Below are positions 26,637 through 35,112 of a DNA stretch of 64,000 nt, one piece after another; the first letter of the stretch is position 1, and every line of letters begins with the position of its first letter. A model generated the notes under the pieces. The model had not been told where the DNA came from. It ran no database searches and was given only the letters and a program-made list of their open reading frames with translations. The translations under genes were made by a program, and so were the position numbers. The stretch covers positions 1 to 64,000 of the forward strand of contig CAZIOH010000026.1 of the NCBI GenBank assembly GCA_964540815.1, read 5' to 3'. Source of the stretch: CAZIOH01 sp964540815 (GTDB lineage Bacteria > Myxococcota_A > Polyangia > Fen-1088).

Positions 26637-26969
26637 ATGCAAAAGCTCATTCCCACCACCTTCTTCATGCTGGCCACCACCCTCATCGCTCCGAGCTCGG
26701 GGGGGCTTGCCTCCGGCGGCTCGGTCGCCCGGGCCGAGACCGGATCGGCGGCGCAAGCCGCAGCCGCCGCCGAGAAGCCGGATCTCGAGAAGCTCGGCCA
26801 GCACCTGCGCGACCACCAGAAGTACCCGGCCACGCGCGCCGAGTTGCTGGCGTCTTGCAAGGGGCTGGTCGACTTCTCGCCCGCCGAGAAGCGCTGGTTC
26901 GCGGAGCACCTCCGCGCCGGCACGTACGGGTCGGCCGACGAGGTCCTGAAGGCCATCGCCCGCAAGTGA
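26637..26969 (+). CDS. Small exported helical protein
   Basis: 110 residues. Signal peptide (TTFFMLATTLIAPSSGGLASG), an Ala-rich spacer, then a compact helical C-terminal domain: EKLGQHLRDHQKYPATRAELLASCKGL, SPAEKRWFAEHLRAGTYGSADEVLKAI. The pattern of KYPATRAELLASC followed by a three-helix end resembles DUF2795-type domains, but I would not assign it firmly. A clear Shine-Dalgarno (CAGGAG) is 6 nt before the ATG. It diverges from the SARP regulator across 135 bp and precedes a methyltransferase by 39 bp, so it may share an operon with that gene. Confidence 0.7.
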   Translation: MQKLIPTTFFMLATTLIAPSSGGLASGGSVARAETGSAAQAAAAAEKPDLEKLGQHLRDHQKYPATRAELLASCKGLVDFSPAEKRWFAEHLRAGTYGSADEVLKAIARK

Positions 26970-27008
26970 TCGCCGACCGCCATCACCCGAGATGAAAGGA
27001 GCATGAAC

Positions 27009-28127
27009 ATGACCACCACGACAGCCAACACCGCCTCCGTCACTCCGGCGGGCATGCCCGTCACCGCCCTTCCCATCGACCCGGACAAGCTGAACGCCTT
27101 CATGGGGCGCGCGGTCGGAGACATTGGCGCGGCCATGAGCGCCGCGCTCGTGCTGATCGGAGACGAGCTCGGCCTGTACCGGGCCATGGCCGCCGCCGGG
27201 CCGCTCAGCGCGGCCACGCTGGCCAGTCGGACGGAGACCCACGAGCGCTACGTGCGCGAGTGGCTGAACAACCAGGCCGCGGGCGGATACGTGGTGTATG
27301 ACGCCACGAACGCGGTGTATTCCCTGCCGCCCGAGCAGGCGGCGGCGCTGGCGGACGAGGCCAGCCCCGCCTTCCTCCCGGGCGCTTTCCAGGTCATCGC
27401 CGCGGCGATGAAGGTGGGCCCGCGCATCGCACGGGCCTTCCGCACGGGCGACGGGATCGATTGGGGCGACCAGGACCCCATCCTCTTCGTCGGCACCGAG
27501 CGGTTCTTCCGGTCGGGCTACCTCGGCAACCTGACCTCCACCTGGATCCCGGCGCTCGACGGGGTGGAGGCCAAGCTGCGGCGGGGCGGCCGGGTGGCCG
27601 ACGTCGGATGCGGGCACGGGGCATCGACGATCTTGATGGCGCGGCAGTACCCCGCGTCGCAGTTCCTCGGGGTGGACACCCACCCGGCTTCGATCGAAAC
27701 GGCGCGTCGGCGGGCGCGCGATGCGGGCGTCGCCGACCGGGTGCGGTTCGAGGTGGCGGGGGCGCAGGACTTCGCGGCACACGGCTACGATCTGGTGGCG
27801 TGCTTCGATTGCTTGCACGACATGGCCGACCCAGCCGGGGCCGCGCGACACATCCGTCAGACCCTGGCGCCGGACGGAACCTGGCTGCTGGTGGAACCGT
27901 TCGCCGACGACCAGGTGGAGAACAACCTGAACCCGGTCGGGCGGGTGTTCTACGGCGCGTCGACGGTGTTCTGCGTGCCGTGCTCGCTGGCGGGACACGG
28001 GCCGGCGCTGGGGGCTCAGGCCGGCGAGGCGCGGCTGCGGGAGGTCGTGATGCGCGACGGTGGATTCTCGCGCTTTCGGCGCGCCACCGAGACGCCCTTC
28101 AACCTGGTCCTCGAAGCCCGGCCCTGA
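27009..28127 (+). CDS. SAM-dependent methyltransferase with winged-helix domain
   Basis: 372 residues in the Rv2258c-like group. The N-terminal part (about 25-115) is a helical winged-helix domain: MGRAVGDIGAAMSAALVLIGDELGLY, then TLASRTETHERYVREWLNNQAA. The Rossmann part has ADVGCGHGASTILMARQYP (motif I, SAM), FLGVDTHPASIETA (motif II acidic residue) and DLVACFDCLHDMADP (post-motif). It ends with PFNLVLEARP, a normal last strand. The substrate is unknown; these enzymes are often O-methyltransferases of small molecules. The ATG at 27009 is preferred to 27003 because an AAGGAG site sits about 7 nt ahead of it. A pseudogene follows. Confidence 0.92.
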   Translation: MTTTTANTASVTPAGMPVTALPIDPDKLNAFMGRAVGDIGAAMSAALVLIGDELGLYRAMAAAGPLSAATLASRTETHERYVREWLNNQAAGGYVVYDATNAVYSLPPEQAAALADEASPAFLPGAFQVIAAAMKVGPRIARAFRTGDGIDWGDQDPILFVGTERFFRSGYLGNLTSTWIPALDGVEAKLRRGGRVADVGCGHGASTILMARQYPASQFLGVDTHPASIETARRRARDAGVADRVRFEVAGAQDFAAHGYDLVACFDCLHDMADPAGAARHIRQTLAPDGTWLLVEPFADDQVENNLNPVGRVFYGASTVFCVPCSLAGHGPALGAQAGEARLREVVMRDGGFSRFRRATETPFNLVLEARP

Positions 28128-28189
28128 AGTCCAGTCGAGGGCGGTCGGTCGAGACATCACCTCCCCGGGCGATTGACATCGGCGGTCGC

Positions 28190-28790
28190 CACCGCACCTC
28201 GATCGCCAGCCAGGTCGGGGTGCTCGCGCGCTCGGTGGCCGACGCGACCCTGGGGCTCGATGTCATCAATGGAGGCGCGCATCCCGCGCCCGCCGCCGCG
28301 CCCGGGTTCGATACCACGACCACGAGTTCGATGGCTCGCTCGCTCCCCGGGTGCCTCTCGGCGATCCAGCGGCGATCGAGATCGCGCGGCTGCGCGTGGC
28401 GACCTACCAGGACGACGGGCCCTTAGCGGTTGCCCCGGCGGTGCGGTGGGCCGTGACGGAGGCGGCGGCCGCGCTCGGCGCACGGGCCGCGGCCGTCGAG
28501 CCCTTCTCCCCGCCCGAGGTGGGCCACGCCCGCGATCTCTTCCATGGGATCCTCGGCGCGGACGGCTTCGCGGGGTCGCGTCGGGTGCTCGGGCCGACCG
28601 CCGGGATCCGCGCATCGCCAGGCTCGAGATGGCCCTTCGCCGCAAGCCGCTCGTGGATCTGCTGCTCGGGATGAGCGGGCGCGGACGGCTCCAGGTCGCG
28701 GCCCGCCCCTGGCGCGAGGATCTGGTCCTCGCCGCCATGCAGGCGATCGAAGCGGCGGTCGAAGCCCGCGATGGAAGCCCGCACCGTTGA
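28190..28790 (+). pseudogene. Amidase fragment with two frameshifts
   Basis: Remnant of an amidase-signature (AS) hydrolase, read in three frames. Frame from 28202: IASQVGVLARSVADATLGLDVING, which matches the conserved GPMARSVADAALALDVIAG-type stretch after the catalytic serine. Frame from about 28390: RVATYQDDGPLAVAPAVRWA and AAVEPFSPPEVGHARDLFHG. Frame from about 28600: RRDPRIARLEMALRRKPLVD, then RPWREDLVLAAMQAIEAAVE. The N-terminal half with the Lys-Ser-Ser catalytic residues is missing. The truncation plus two frameshifts argue for a decayed gene. The 5' end abuts the methyltransferase gene. Confidence 0.8.
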
Positions 28791-28891
28791 CACGAACCAC
28801 GCGCGTGACGGTCGGCGGCAAAGTGAGCCGGTCTGGGTGGCGCTCGCTACCCCATCACGTGGATCGATCATCGGGACCTTCGCATGGACGT

Positions 28892-31069
28892 ATGTTTGGG
28901 CCGGGCTTCGCCGGTTTGCTGCTGGCGTTCTCGTCGTGCTCGTCCTCGGGCGGCGGCAGCCCGGGCCGGGCGGCGAGCGGCGGTACCTCCGCCATCGGCA
29001 TCGCGAGCGGGGGGACCGGTGGCGGCGTCGTCGGCTCCGCCACCGGCGGACAGGGCCAGGGCCCTGCCACCGGGGGGAGCGGCAGCGGCGGCGCCGCGAC
29101 GTCCTCGAGCGGAGGCCAGCCTGGTCCCGTCGGCGTGGATGGCGCGACCGGTGGCGGCGCGGCTGGTGACCCAGGCAGCCGACCGGGCTCGGGTGGGGCC
29201 GCCGGTGCCCCCACCGCGTCGGGGAGCGGCGGTCGTGCGGGAGGCGCCGCCGGTGCGGGCGGCCCGTCGGGAGGTGGTGGCACCGGTGCCGGCGCCGGCG
29301 CGAGCGGGACCGCCGGCACGAGCGGCTCGACGCCGAGCGGGCCCTTCCCGACCCAGGCCTGCCTCGATCGCGCCACCACGCTGCTCGCGCAGATGACGCC
29401 CACCGAGAAGTACGCGCAGATGATGCAGATGGAGCGGGCGGCGCTGACGCCGGCGCTCGTGACCCAGTACGGGATCGGCTCTGGCTTCAGCCAGGGAGGC
29501 TCGGGGCCCGCCACCAACTCCGCGACCGGCTGGGCCGACATGACCGACGCCTACCGAAAGGCGGCCCTGGCCAGCCGCATGAAGATCCCCTTCCTGTACG
29601 GCGCCGACGAGGTGCACGGCATCGGCACGGTCAAGGGCGCGACCATCTTCCCGCACAACATCGGGCTCGGCGCCACCCGCGACGTGGCGCTGGTCAACCA
29701 GATCGCCCAGATCACCTCCTCCGAGGCGCAGGGCGTGGGCGTGGACTTCCTGTTCTCGCCGGTGGTCGCGGTGGCGCTCAACGAGCGCTGGGGCCGCACC
29801 TACGAGGCCTTCGGGGAGACCACCGACCTCGCGAGCATGATGGGCGTCGCCATGATCAACGGGATCCAGTTCACACCGGCCGGCCTGGCCACCGGCATCC
29901 TGGCCAACGCCAAGCACTACCTCGGGGATGGCGGGACCGCCAACGGCGCCAACGGCGGGCTGGTCAGCGGCGACGAGGCGACCTTGCGCGCCATCCACCT
30001 GACGCCGTACCGGGCGGCCGTGGCGGCGCACGTCGGGTCGATCATGGCCTCGTACAGCAGCTGGCAGGGGACCAAGATGCACGTCAACAAGGCCATGCTG
30101 ACCGACACGCTGAAGGGCGAGCTCGGCTTCGGGGGCTTCGTGATCTCCGACTTCGACGCCTGCTTCCAGCTCGGGACCAGCGTGCCCAATCAGACCGGGC
30201 TCGGTCAGTGCATCAACGCCGGCGTCGACATGTTCATGCTCTTCCGGGTCGACATCCCGACCACCCTCGGCTACTTCGCGGCCCTGGTGCCGGGCACCGT
30301 GCCCCAGTCGCGCATCGACGACGCCGTCCACCGCATCCTGGCCGTCAAGTGCGAGCTCGGTCTGTTCCAGGCGACCGGGGTGGTCGATCGCACCCTCACC
30401 GCGCAGGTCGGCTCGGATGCCCACCGGATGGTGGCGCGTCGGGCGGTGCAGGAGTCGCTGGTGGTGCTCAAGAACGACGGCAACCTGCTGCCGCTCGCCA
30501 AGACCGGGCCCATCGCGCTCGGCGGCAAGAGCGCGGACAACACCGGCAACCAGTGCGGCGGGTGGACCATCACCTGGCAGGGCACCACCGGCAACGGGGT
30601 CACCGGGGCGACCAGCGTGAAGCAGGCGCTCGAGGCGGTGGTGGGAGCCAGCAACGTGTCCTATTCGCTGACCGGACCCACCGCCGCCGGGGGAGCGAGC
30701 GTGGGCATCGCGGTGATCGGCGAGACACCTTACGCCGAGGGCATGGGAGATCGCGCGGATCTGTCCCTGGCGGCCGCCGACGTCGCGGTGGTGCAGGCGA
30801 TGAAGGCCGCCGGCCTGAAGACAGTGGTGGTGTTGATGTCCGGGCGCCCCATGCTCCTCGATTCGATCTTGCCGATGGCCGACGCCATCGTGGCGGCCTG
30901 GTTGCCCGGCAGCGAGGGCGCCGGCGTCACGGACATCTTGTTCGGGGACGCCCATCCGTCGGGCAAGCTCCCCCAGACCTGGCCGCGCAGCATGGCGCAG
31001 ATCCCCATCAACTTCGGTGATGCCACCTACGATCCGCTCTATGCCTACGGGTACGGCCTGACGTATTGA
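28892..31069 (+). CDS. GH3-family beta-glucosidase lipoprotein
   Basis: 725 residues. A short signal ending in FSSC, then a Gly/Ser/Thr-rich linker to about residue 150. The GH3 N-terminal barrel runs to about 500: IPFLYGADEVHGIG, FSPVVAVALNERWGRTYEAFGE, ILANAKHYLGDGG, and the nucleophile loop GFVISDFDAC with Asp420. The C-terminal alpha/beta sandwich includes ESLVVLKNDGNLLPLA, GETPYAEGMGD and SEGAGVTDILFGDAHPSGKLPQTWPRS. It ends with PLYAYGYGLTY, the usual GH3 terminus, and has no fibronectin-III domain. It probably hydrolyses beta-1,4 or beta-1,3 glucosides at the cell surface. The lipobox (FSSC) is not ideal, so anchoring is likely but not certain. The ATG at 28892 is chosen. Confidence 0.9.
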   Translation: MFGPGFAGLLLAFSSCSSSGGGSPGRAASGGTSAIGIASGGTGGGVVGSATGGQGQGPATGGSGSGGAATSSSGGQPGPVGVDGATGGGAAGDPGSRPGSGGAAGAPTASGSGGRAGGAAGAGGPSGGGGTGAGAGASGTAGTSGSTPSGPFPTQACLDRATTLLAQMTPTEKYAQMMQMERAALTPALVTQYGIGSGFSQGGSGPATNSATGWADMTDAYRKAALASRMKIPFLYGADEVHGIGTVKGATIFPHNIGLGATRDVALVNQIAQITSSEAQGVGVDFLFSPVVAVALNERWGRTYEAFGETTDLASMMGVAMINGIQFTPAGLATGILANAKHYLGDGGTANGANGGLVSGDEATLRAIHLTPYRAAVAAHVGSIMASYSSWQGTKMHVNKAMLTDTLKGELGFGGFVISDFDACFQLGTSVPNQTGLGQCINAGVDMFMLFRVDIPTTLGYFAALVPGTVPQSRIDDAVHRILAVKCELGLFQATGVVDRTLTAQVGSDAHRMVARRAVQESLVVLKNDGNLLPLAKTGPIALGGKSADNTGNQCGGWTITWQGTTGNGVTGATSVKQALEAVVGASNVSYSLTGPTAAGGASVGIAVIGETPYAEGMGDRADLSLAAADVAVVQAMKAAGLKTVVVLMSGRPMLLDSILPMADAIVAAWLPGSEGAGVTDILFGDAHPSGKLPQTWPRSMAQIPINFGDATYDPLYAYGYGLTY

Positions 31070-31200
31070 GGAGCGATCCGGCGCGCGCGGCGCGGGGGGC
31101 GGGCGGCTCGCGCCTTGCGCCGGCGGCGATCGTGGACTACGCCTACGCTCGTGCCAGGATCTCCTTCGGTCGGCGTCGCATGGGTCGCGAGGGGCGGCTG

Positions 31201-32499
31201 ATGTCGCGCGACCACGCGTACCCCCCGGATCTCGCCACCTACGTCGAGGAGCACTGGCCGGCCGGTCGTGCGCTGTCGGTCTCCCGGGCCGTGCTCCGCG
31301 AGGCGCTCGCGGTGTGCTTTCAGGCCTCGCTCACCTCGGAGGAGTCCCGCCCCACGCGCTTTCGGCTGCTGCTGACGCCACCCGAGCTGCTGCCCGAGAC
31401 CGGCGTCCCCAACGAGGGCGTCCTGCGGCTTCGCTTCAATCGCACGCGACCACTGACGGCGGACGAGCTGCGCCGGCTCGGCCCGGCCTCCCCCTTCGAG
31501 ACGTCGCTCATCTGCGCGTACCCCGAGCCTGGGCCCGACGCCCAGGCGGCGGGCGCCGAGGGCAAGCTCCGGATCTGGGGGCTCGCCCACTCTGGACCGG
31601 CCTGGCTGGCGCCGACCTGGGGCGGACGCAGCCTGGTCCCGAACTGGACCTACGATCCCATCATCCACGCCACCAGCCCCGGCCACCTGGCGGTGCGCTC
31701 CGCGGGCAAGCTGGTGGGCGCCCTCGAGCGGGGCGAGCTGCGGATCGCCACCATCGATGTCTTCGAATCCGAGTGGTTCTCCGCCCTGTTCGCGCGCGAG
31801 CGGGAACAGATCCGGGCCGAGCACGCGGCGGTCCAGGCCCGCACGCTGTCGCCGACGCTGGCCGACCATTCGCTGGTGGGGCGGGTGGGCCAGCACATGC
31901 TCCGGCGCGTGATCCAGCTGGTCCGGGGCGCCGGGCACGGCGGGATGATCCTGATCGTCGACGATCCCACCTCCGGGACCCGCGGCGAGGTCAACCGGGG
32001 TGGTCTCCGTCTCAAGTATTGCTTCGATGACGACGAGCCGGCCCGCCGCTACCGCGGCCTGCTCCTGCAGATCCTCGAGCGTGTGGCGGCCGCCACCTCC
32101 AAGGCCTCGGTGGGCTGGATGGACTTCGCGCAGGACGAGAGCCAGAGCCTGGAGAAGCTCGAGCAAGCGGTGTTCGAGCTGAGCCGGGTGATCTCGAACC
32201 TCGCCGCCATCGACGGGGCGGTGGTCCTCGACAAGCACTTCGGGATCGTCGGGTTCGGCACCGAGGTGTCGCCCGAGCTACCGGCGCCGACCCGGGTCCT
32301 GCGGGCCCTCGACACGGACGCCCGCGCGTGCGTGCCCGACGACATGGAGAGCGTCGGGACCCGGCACCGCGCCGCCTACCGCTTCGTCCACGATCACCCC
32401 GGCGGCCTGGCGATCGTCATCTCTCACGACGGCGGCGTCTCGTTCGTCGCCAACCGCGACGGCGAGGTCGTGTTCTGGGAGCAGTTCGTCGGCCCCTGA
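31201..32499 (+). CDS. DAC-domain protein, putative diadenylate cyclase
   Basis: 432 residues. The C-terminal 150 residues have the DisA_N/DAC signature: IDGAVVLDKHFGIVGFGTEV (DGA at Asp338), then VGTRHRAAYRFVHDH (RHR at 388-390) and LAIVISHDGGVSF. DGA and RHR are the catalytic and nucleotide-binding motifs of diadenylate cyclases, which make c-di-AMP from two ATP. The N-terminal 250 residues are a soluble domain that I match only to the sensor domains seen before DAC in some bacteria (DACNV type); this is from memory. No transmembrane helix is seen, unlike CdaA. An ATG at 31180 is also possible. It sits alone after the GH3 gene. The product would be a second messenger, with targets unknown here. 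Confidence 0.83.
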   Translation: MSRDHAYPPDLATYVEEHWPAGRALSVSRAVLREALAVCFQASLTSEESRPTRFRLLLTPPELLPETGVPNEGVLRLRFNRTRPLTADELRRLGPASPFETSLICAYPEPGPDAQAAGAEGKLRIWGLAHSGPAWLAPTWGGRSLVPNWTYDPIIHATSPGHLAVRSAGKLVGALERGELRIATIDVFESEWFSALFAREREQIRAEHAAVQARTLSPTLADHSLVGRVGQHMLRRVIQLVRGAGHGGMILIVDDPTSGTRGEVNRGGLRLKYCFDDDEPARRYRGLLLQILERVAAATSKASVGWMDFAQDESQSLEKLEQAVFELSRVISNLAAIDGAVVLDKHFGIVGFGTEVSPELPAPTRVLRALDTDARACVPDDMESVGTRHRAAYRFVHDHPGGLAIVISHDGGVSFVANRDGEVVFWEQFVGP

Positions 32500-32550
32500 C
32501 CGCCCCCGCGCCTGCCGGCCCGGGTGTACGTCATGTACTAAGCTCAGCCG

Positions 32551-33102
32551 ATGGAACCCTCGAGCGCGATCGGCGATCCGGCAGGCACGTCGCCGCTCAG
32601 CATGCGCGCCGTGCGCTTCGAGGACGTCCCGCAGGTCTTGCGGCTCATCCGGGGGGCGGTCGACCGGGGATGTCACGCTCACTACGGGCCACGCCAGCGA
32701 GACGCGGTCTATGCCAGCTATGCCGCCACGCTGTTCGTCGACACCCACGCCCCCTACGAGACGATCGCCGCCGAGCGGGACGGGCGGCTGGTGGCGGTGG
32801 CGCAGCTCGATCCCGCCGACGCGAGGCTGAGGGCCCTCTTCGTCGATGCGCGGCTGCACGGCCGCGGCGTGGGGAGCGCGCTGCTCGCCCACGTCGAGGG
32901 GCGCGCCCGTGCCCGCGGCTGCGAGCTCCTGCGCGGCTCGATGGCGCTGAACGCGGTTCGCTTCTACCTGCGGGCGGGCTTTCGACCCTGCGCCGGGCCC
33001 GAGCGGTTGATCGGACGGGCGATCTGGGTCCCGGTGGTGCGCATGGAGAAGGCCCTCCCGGTGAGACCCACCAGCACCGGTCCTCAGCCCGCGGCGCGCT
33101 GA
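32551..33102 (+). CDS. GNAT-family N-acetyltransferase
   Basis: 183-residue GNAT acyltransferase. The acetyl-CoA-binding motif A is clear: LRALFVDARLHGRGVGSALLAHVEGRARARG, with the R/Q-x-x-G-x-G/A loop as HGRGVG. Motif B-like LNAVRFYLRAGFRP follows. The N-terminal 17 residues before MRAVRFEDVPQVLRLIR look disordered, so the start may be an internal ATG at 32602, but the first ATG is kept. The acceptor is unknown. Its 3' end overlaps that of the facing histidine-kinase gene by 19 bp. Confidence 0.88.
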   Translation: MEPSSAIGDPAGTSPLSMRAVRFEDVPQVLRLIRGAVDRGCHAHYGPRQRDAVYASYAATLFVDTHAPYETIAAERDGRLVAVAQLDPADARLRALFVDARLHGRGVGSALLAHVEGRARARGCELLRGSMALNAVRFYLRAGFRPCAGPERLIGRAIWVPVVRMEKALPVRPTSTGPQPAAR

Positions 33103-35111
33103 GGGGCGGCTTGCTGGGGGAGCTCCTGGTGCATGGTCATTCCCCAGGGCCAGGAGAAGCGCACCGTGGTCCCGCGGCCACCGGCGCTCACCACCTCCAT
33201 GTGGCCGCCCGACCTCTGAGTGGTGGACCGCAGGGCCCCCATCCCGATACCTCGACCCGAGTAGGCCGTCACGACCTCCTTGGTGGTCAGGCCATCGTGA
33301 AACAGGGCGTTCAGCAGATCGCCTCGGGAGTCGTAAGGAAGATCGAGGGCGCGGGCCCTCGCCCGCACGGCCTCCCAGTCGACGCCCCGACCGTCGTCGG
33401 AGATCTCGATGATGAATCGATTGCCCTCCCGCCGGCTGCAGAACCGGATCTGGCCGGCCGGCTTCTTGCCGAGTTGCCGGCGCTCCTCGGGGGTCTCGAT
33501 GCCATGGTCGATGGCGTTGCGGATCGCGTGGGTGAAGGTCGCCCAGAACTCCCGCCAGGGCCCCGGCGCCAGCCGCAAGCCGTTGCCTTCGAGGATGACG
33601 TCGACGTGACCCTTGCCGGTCCGGTTGGCGATGGCCTGCGCCTGGGCCGCGAGCCGCGCGAAGCGACGCTCCGTCGGCTCGAGCTTCCAGGAGAGCACCC
33701 GGTCGGCGAGCTCCTTGGCCCCGTTCTTCGAGCCTCGGGCCGCGGCGGCTACCCGCTCGATCTCCTGTTCGTCGACCTCGAGGGTATGGGTGGTGGGGCT
33801 CTCCAGCAGGACCCCGAGCTTCTCGGTGGTGCCCTTCCATTCGGCCGCGATGCGCTCCCGGTTGGCCGGCGACAGGTTCTCGGCGCTGTCGCGCAGGGCG
33901 GTCTCGAGCTCGTGGCACAGGCCCGCCAGGCGCGAGATCCCGAACAGCCCGCAGTTGCCCTTGAGGGTGTGCAGGATCCGCCGCATCTCGGGCTTGTCCC
34001 GCCAGCTGTCCTGGCTCTCCCGGACCAGCTTGTCCGCCTCCTCGATGAACTCGAGGAATCCGGTGCGGTCGCGCATGAAGTGATTGAAGGCCCGGTGAAA
34101 ATCCTGTTGCTCCGATTCGGCCCGCTCGCGGCTCACCTCGGAGGTGATGTCGGTGATGACCAGCAACACCCGCGCCGGCTCCTCGGGGGTAGCCGCGATG
34201 GCCGTGTACCCGAACGACCAGATCCGCGCGCCCACCTGCAGCCGCTTCGGCAGCTGGTCGAGCGCCAGCTCCAGCGGCAACGAGCCGTCGGTGATCGCGG
34301 ACCAGCCGGTCTCGAAGCTGTCGCCGAACTGAGGCTCGAGGCGCTTGAGCGTCCGCCAGATGGGGCCGGCATCCACGCTCGGGCCGAGCCAGCGATCCAC
34401 CGCGGCGGATCGCTCCCGGTCGGCCACCCCGTCGTGCCCCAGCGTGACGAACCCCTGCTGGACGTTGTCGAGCAGCAGCCGCATCGCCTGGGTGCGGCCA
34501 TTCAGCTCCGCGGTCCGGCTCTCGACGATCCGCTCGAGCCCGATGACGTTGTCGAAGAAGCTGCGGGCCACGAAGCAGGCCCCCACCGACTCCAGCAGCA
34601 CGAAGAGGGCGTGCACGGCCACCGTCCAGTAGGACGCGTCGTAGTTGAAGACGCTGCGCGGGAGCAGGGTGAACACCACCAGGTGGTGGAGCGCGACCGT
34701 GATGGCCGCGGCGATGATCGCCGCCGGATTGGCGAAGACCACCAGGAGGGCGATCAGCACGAAGAAGTAGAAGTGCATCTCGATCTGCATGGGGCCGCGT
34801 CCGAAGTGGACCAGCAGGCCACCGAGGCACATGGCGGTGAACCCCGAGACGATGGACATGTGGCGCGGGTCGCGCAGCGTGCGATAGGCCACGAGCGGTC
34901 CCACCAGCACCAATCCGGTCAAGGCCGCCGCCGTGAAGGGGCCGGTGCCACAGAGCCAGGAGACCAGCACGAAGACCGGGAGGTGGGCGAGAAAGAAGGT
35001 GAGCGCGAGCTTGTTCAGCCGCTCGAGGTAGCGCCGCTCGAAGGCGGTCACCTCGGTGGGCAGGACGATGATACCGACGAGCTTTTGCAACATGGTTCTT
35101 CCTCGCGCCAT
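33084..35111 (-). CDS. Membrane CheA-like Hpt/HATPase kinase
   Basis: 675 residues. The N-terminal 190 residues carry about five hydrophobic helices (LTFFLAHLPVFVLVSWL, FTAAALTGLVLVGPLVA, FFVLIALLVVFANPAAI, and so on). A short coiled stretch with RIVESRTAELNGRTQ and a PAS-like region (LLDNVQQGFVTLGHDG) come next. An Hpt domain has the phospho-acceptor in ILHTLKGNCGLFG (His381). The HATPase_c has the N box TFTHAIRNAIDHGIE, SDDGRGVD and GRGIGMGALRS. There is no HisKA dimerisation domain or receiver, so the design is CheA-like with phosphate passing through Hpt. It starts one nucleotide after the stop of a thioredoxin-like gene, so both are in one operon. The ATG at 35093 is a possible alternative start. 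The response regulator is not in the window. Confidence 0.85.
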   Translation of the reverse strand: MARGRTMLQKLVGIIVLPTEVTAFERRYLERLNKLALTFFLAHLPVFVLVSWLCGTGPFTAAALTGLVLVGPLVAYRTLRDPRHMSIVSGFTAMCLGGLLVHFGRGPMQIEMHFYFFVLIALLVVFANPAAIIAAAITVALHHLVVFTLLPRSVFNYDASYWTVAVHALFVLLESVGACFVARSFFDNVIGLERIVESRTAELNGRTQAMRLLLDNVQQGFVTLGHDGVADRERSAAVDRWLGPSVDAGPIWRTLKRLEPQFGDSFETGWSAITDGSLPLELALDQLPKRLQVGARIWSFGYTAIAATPEEPARVLLVITDITSEVSRERAESEQQDFHRAFNHFMRDRTGFLEFIEEADKLVRESQDSWRDKPEMRRILHTLKGNCGLFGISRLAGLCHELETALRDSAENLSPANRERIAAEWKGTTEKLGVLLESPTTHTLEVDEQEIERVAAAARGSKNGAKELADRVLSWKLEPTERRFARLAAQAQAIANRTGKGHVDVILEGNGLRLAPGPWREFWATFTHAIRNAIDHGIETPEERRQLGKKPAGQIRFCSRREGNRFIIEISDDGRGVDWEAVRARARALDLPYDSRGDLLNALFHDGLTTKEVVTAYSGRGIGMGALRSTTQRSGGHMEVVSAGGRGTTVRFSWPWGMTMHQELPQQAAPQRAAG

Positions 35112-35112
35112 C

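Noticed and set aside
23250..26969. Long plus-strand frame over the SARP gene
   Set aside because: Antisense shadow rich in Arg/Gly/Ala and crossing the N gap; only its last 110 residues (from 26637) are a real exported protein.
28174..28179. TTGACA considered as a promoter for the GH3 gene
   Set aside because: It has no -10 at proper spacing and lies 700 bp from the gene, inside the amidase remnant.
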